This document shows, in pieces, positions 14,448 through 16,293 of a DNA stretch of 16,293 nucleotides (positions are counted from its first letter, which is position 1; every line of letters begins with the position of its first letter). The stretch comes from Thermoplasmatales archaeon UBA447 (lineage in GTDB: Archaea > Thermoplasmatota > Thermoplasmata > Thermoplasmatales > Thermoplasmataceae): positions 1 to 16,293 of the forward strand of contig DARE01000004.1 of assembly GCA_002503205.1 (NCBI GenBank), written 5' to 3'. The notes beneath the pieces were generated by a model. It saw only the letters and a list, made by a program, of their open reading frames with translations. It searched no databases and had not been told where the DNA came from. The translations under genes and the position numbers were made by a program.

Positions 14448-14466
14448 ATGAAAAGTTTTAAATATT
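14448..14466 (+). promoter_or_regulatory. BRE/TATA promoter of the solute-binding protein gene
   Basis: ATGAAAAG (14448-14455) followed by TTTTAAATATT (14456-14466) forms a BRE-like block plus TATA box. The centre is about 26-27 bases before the ATG at 14487, predicting a leaderless message. It allows the abundant binding protein to be made independently of the membrane complex. Confidence 0.65.
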
Positions 14467-14486
14467 AAAATTTCAATCGGTCTCGG

Positions 14487-16293
14487 ATGAACAAAAAGAG
14501 TTTATCGATAATTATCGTTGTGGTATTGGTAATCGCCGGAGTGGGCGCATTTTTTGGATACGACATTACCCACCCCAAAAGTACCAATCTTCCAGCGATG
14601 CATGTAACCGCATTATCGCCACTTAACGCACTTGCTAAATACGAAACAGGTGTTATAGTGTCTGATATGAAGGCACTGGGCTTACCTGTTTCGCTGGCAG
14701 AGCAGACGGCGACTGAATCAGGAACATGGTTATCCCCAAGTTCTACACCTCAGTTTGTGGATCTGGGATGGCTACCGGACTGGCCTGATCCAATTGCTCA
14801 GCAGATGTATCCAATGACGTCATACTCAAATGGTGGTACATTTGGTGCAAATGAAGCATGGACAACAAATGCAACCCTTAACAGCTCGATTGCACTTTCA
14901 ACGGCATTCAGTTCTAACAAAACAGCTCAGAGCCAGGAATTCACAAGCTTGTACCATACTTTCTATAAACAGTATGATTACCTGTGGTTCCCAGATCCTT
15001 CCACCTACTTCTTCGTGCAGCCTTATATAAATAACTTCACCTACAACGCATATGAGAACTATTTCTACAACATGATGTCCTACAACATGTCATATAACCA
15101 GCACGGAGTAAGAGCAGTTTCAAACAACACTCTAACTGATGTTGCTGATGGAGACTCACTTGCCGCGCCAGACTTCCTTGACCCATCACATGGTTTCTAT
15201 GTGCAGGATGGCCCACTCTTCACAGCTGTCTATCAGGAACTCTACGAACTTAACGGCACAAACATCAGCCAGCCGCCTGTCCCGGTTCTTGCCAATGGGC
15301 CAGCTTTAACAGCCCATGGTGGTATAAAATATCAGAATTACAACATAACTCTTAGAAGTGGAATTCACTTCAGCACCGGAACAGCAGTAAATGCTACCAC
15401 AGTTTGGTTCTCTCTTTACAGAACAATAGTCATGGCACAGGGGGTTTCCGTTGATAACTACGGTGGAATGCTGTTCAACAACACCGCATTTTCGGCAACA
15501 TCTCCGTATTCAATCCCAATTGGATGGATGCACGCAATGAGGGCAGTTGCAAATACTTCTGCCGGAAAAGGCATAAAGTTCCCAGATGCAAGCAATTACT
15601 CCAACATGAATAAAACGAACACAGAATATGCCGCCAAATATCTTGCAAACATGCTTTCGAACTTTAACCCATGGAGCAACTCCACACAGGCAGCTCTGAT
15701 AACACAGCCAGGTCAGGCGGTTGTGGTTCCAGATTACAGCAATGGACACGGGCTAAATAACACTCTGAACGTTACAATCAATCTTGCAAACCCATATCCG
15801 TTCTTCCTTTTCGATATGGCCGAATGGTGGGGCAACATCGCAGACCCAGTCTTCCTAGCCCACCATGACGGTGTGACAGCAGCTGCAGCAAACACCTATA
15901 CTGACTCACACGGAATGCCAGGTACAGGACCATACAAAATAACAGGCGTGGGTTCCAGTTTGGATCATGTTACCCTGACAAAGGTTGCAAACTACTGGGG
16001 CAACAAATACTGGAACAACAATACAGAAATGCCAGTTGGCAACTTCCCTCTTGTAGCACAACCAGCACACATAAAGACCATAATCATTGACTACACAATC
16101 GACCATTCAGGAAGGGTTTCGGGATTCCTTGATAACAGCTATCAGATATCAGTTGTCAGTTCTTCATACATAAATTCAATTGCTGGTACAAGACCATACT
16201 CTGAGCTGCCCTTTACATCATACTTCAAGGATGAAGGGGCCTCACCAGCAGTTTACTACCTGTCGATGAACAACCACAAGTTCCCGACAAACA
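14487..16293 (+). CDS. Extracellular solute-binding protein, family 5 (peptide-binding), truncated by window edge
   Basis: An open frame of 602 codons runs from ATG 14487 off the right edge with no stop. It starts with MNKK and one hydrophobic helix (about 5-24) without a lipobox Cys, so it is a signal anchor or cleavable signal rather than a bacterial-type lipoprotein. The family 5 core signature is seen as ITLRSGIHFSTGTAVNATTV (about residues 287-306), matching the usual LR-x-GV-x-F-x-DG-x-P-x-TA-x-DV pattern, followed by WFSLYR. Later GTGPYKITG and VANYWGN are also typical. No Cys occurs in the visible part, and about 18 N-x-S/T sequons are present, fitting a glycosylated protein on the outside of an acidophile-like cell. 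The stretch before the core signature (about 280 residues) is longer than in DppA/OppA. It lies just downstream of the transporter operon but behind its own promoter, and probably delivers peptides to it. Confidence 0.88.
   Translation, partial: MNKKSLSIIIVVVLVIAGVGAFFGYDITHPKSTNLPAMHVTALSPLNALAKYETGVIVSDMKALGLPVSLAEQTATESGTWLSPSSTPQFVDLGWLPDWPDPIAQQMYPMTSYSNGGTFGANEAWTTNATLNSSIALSTAFSSNKTAQSQEFTSLYHTFYKQYDYLWFPDPSTYFFVQPYINNFTYNAYENYFYNMMSYNMSYNQHGVRAVSNNTLTDVADGDSLAAPDFLDPSHGFYVQDGPLFTAVYQELYELNGTNISQPPVPVLANGPALTAHGGIKYQNYNITLRSGIHFSTGTAVNATTVWFSLYRTIVMAQGVSVDNYGGMLFNNTAFSATSPYSIPIGWMHAMRAVANTSAGKGIKFPDASNYSNMNKTNTEYAAKYLANMLSNFNPWSNSTQAALITQPGQAVVVPDYSNGHGLNNTLNVTINLANPYPFFLFDMAEWWGNIADPVFLAHHDGVTAAAANTYTDSHGMPGTGPYKITGVGSSLDHVTLTKVANYWGNKYWNNNTEMPVGNFPLVAQPAHIKTIIIDYTIDHSGRVSGFLDNSYQISVVSSSYINSIAGTRPYSELPFTSYFKDEGASPAVYYLSMNNHKFPTN

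Noticed and set aside
1..16293. An undescribed defence or mobile system
   Set aside because: All long genes belong to recognisable metabolic, translation-modification, protease or transport families; no nuclease, toxin-antitoxin, recombinase or phage-like gene is visible.

Overview
The window looks like a chromosomal segment from a Thermoplasmata archaeon (Thermoplasmatales-like; genus not determinable by eye). The evidence is archaeal Dph2, an archaeal/eukaryal-type tRNA methylthiotransferase, a two-subunit archaeal 2-oxoacid:ferredoxin oxidoreductase with fused gamma-alpha chain, an archaeal A24 (preflagellin-type) peptidase, TATA boxes about 26 nt before start codons (leaderless mRNAs), GGTGAT-type ribosome binding sites inside operons, and a Cys-free, sequon-rich secreted solute-binding protein.

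Left part (1-4015, + strand): a 57-74 nt tail of an upstream reading frame whose frame is uncertain; a beta-hydroxyacid dehydrogenase-like NAD(P) oxidoreductase; an A24 membrane peptidase starting 1 nt after it; imidazolonepropionase (hutI); then dph2 behind its own TATA box. dph2 meets a minus-strand operon tail to tail, with the two stop codons overlapping by 4 nt. That operon (6599 to 4012, minus) is an aspartase-type lyase followed 8 nt later by the tRNA t6A37 methylthiotransferase. A 134-nt divergent promoter region separates it from the + strand oxidoreductase pair (6734-9324).

Right part (9325-16293): an AT-rich 516-nt gap holding a T-rich probable terminator, a doubtful small minus-strand frame and a strong leaderless promoter. 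Next comes a tightly overlapping dipeptide/oligopeptide ABC transporter operon: two permeases, two ATPases and a small bPH2-like membrane protein. After a 289-nt AT-rich gap with its own TATA box, a family 5 extracellular solute-binding protein runs off the right edge.

Together the genes fit a peptide/amino-acid scavenging heterotroph. Peptides are captured by the binding protein and imported by the transporter. Histidine is degraded through HutI and aspartate is deaminated by the lyase. The resulting 2-oxoacids are oxidised to acyl-CoA with reduction of ferredoxin. Dph2 and the methylthiotransferase are translation-fidelity modifiers. Nothing resembling a defence system, CRISPR array, intact mobile element or stable RNA gene is visible. 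The points most worth checking are the altered active-site motif of the first dehydrogenase, the shared promoter block linking the transporter operon to the binding-protein gene, the bPH2 protein inside the transporter operon, the Cys motifs on both ATPases, and the small frame in the 516-nt gap.
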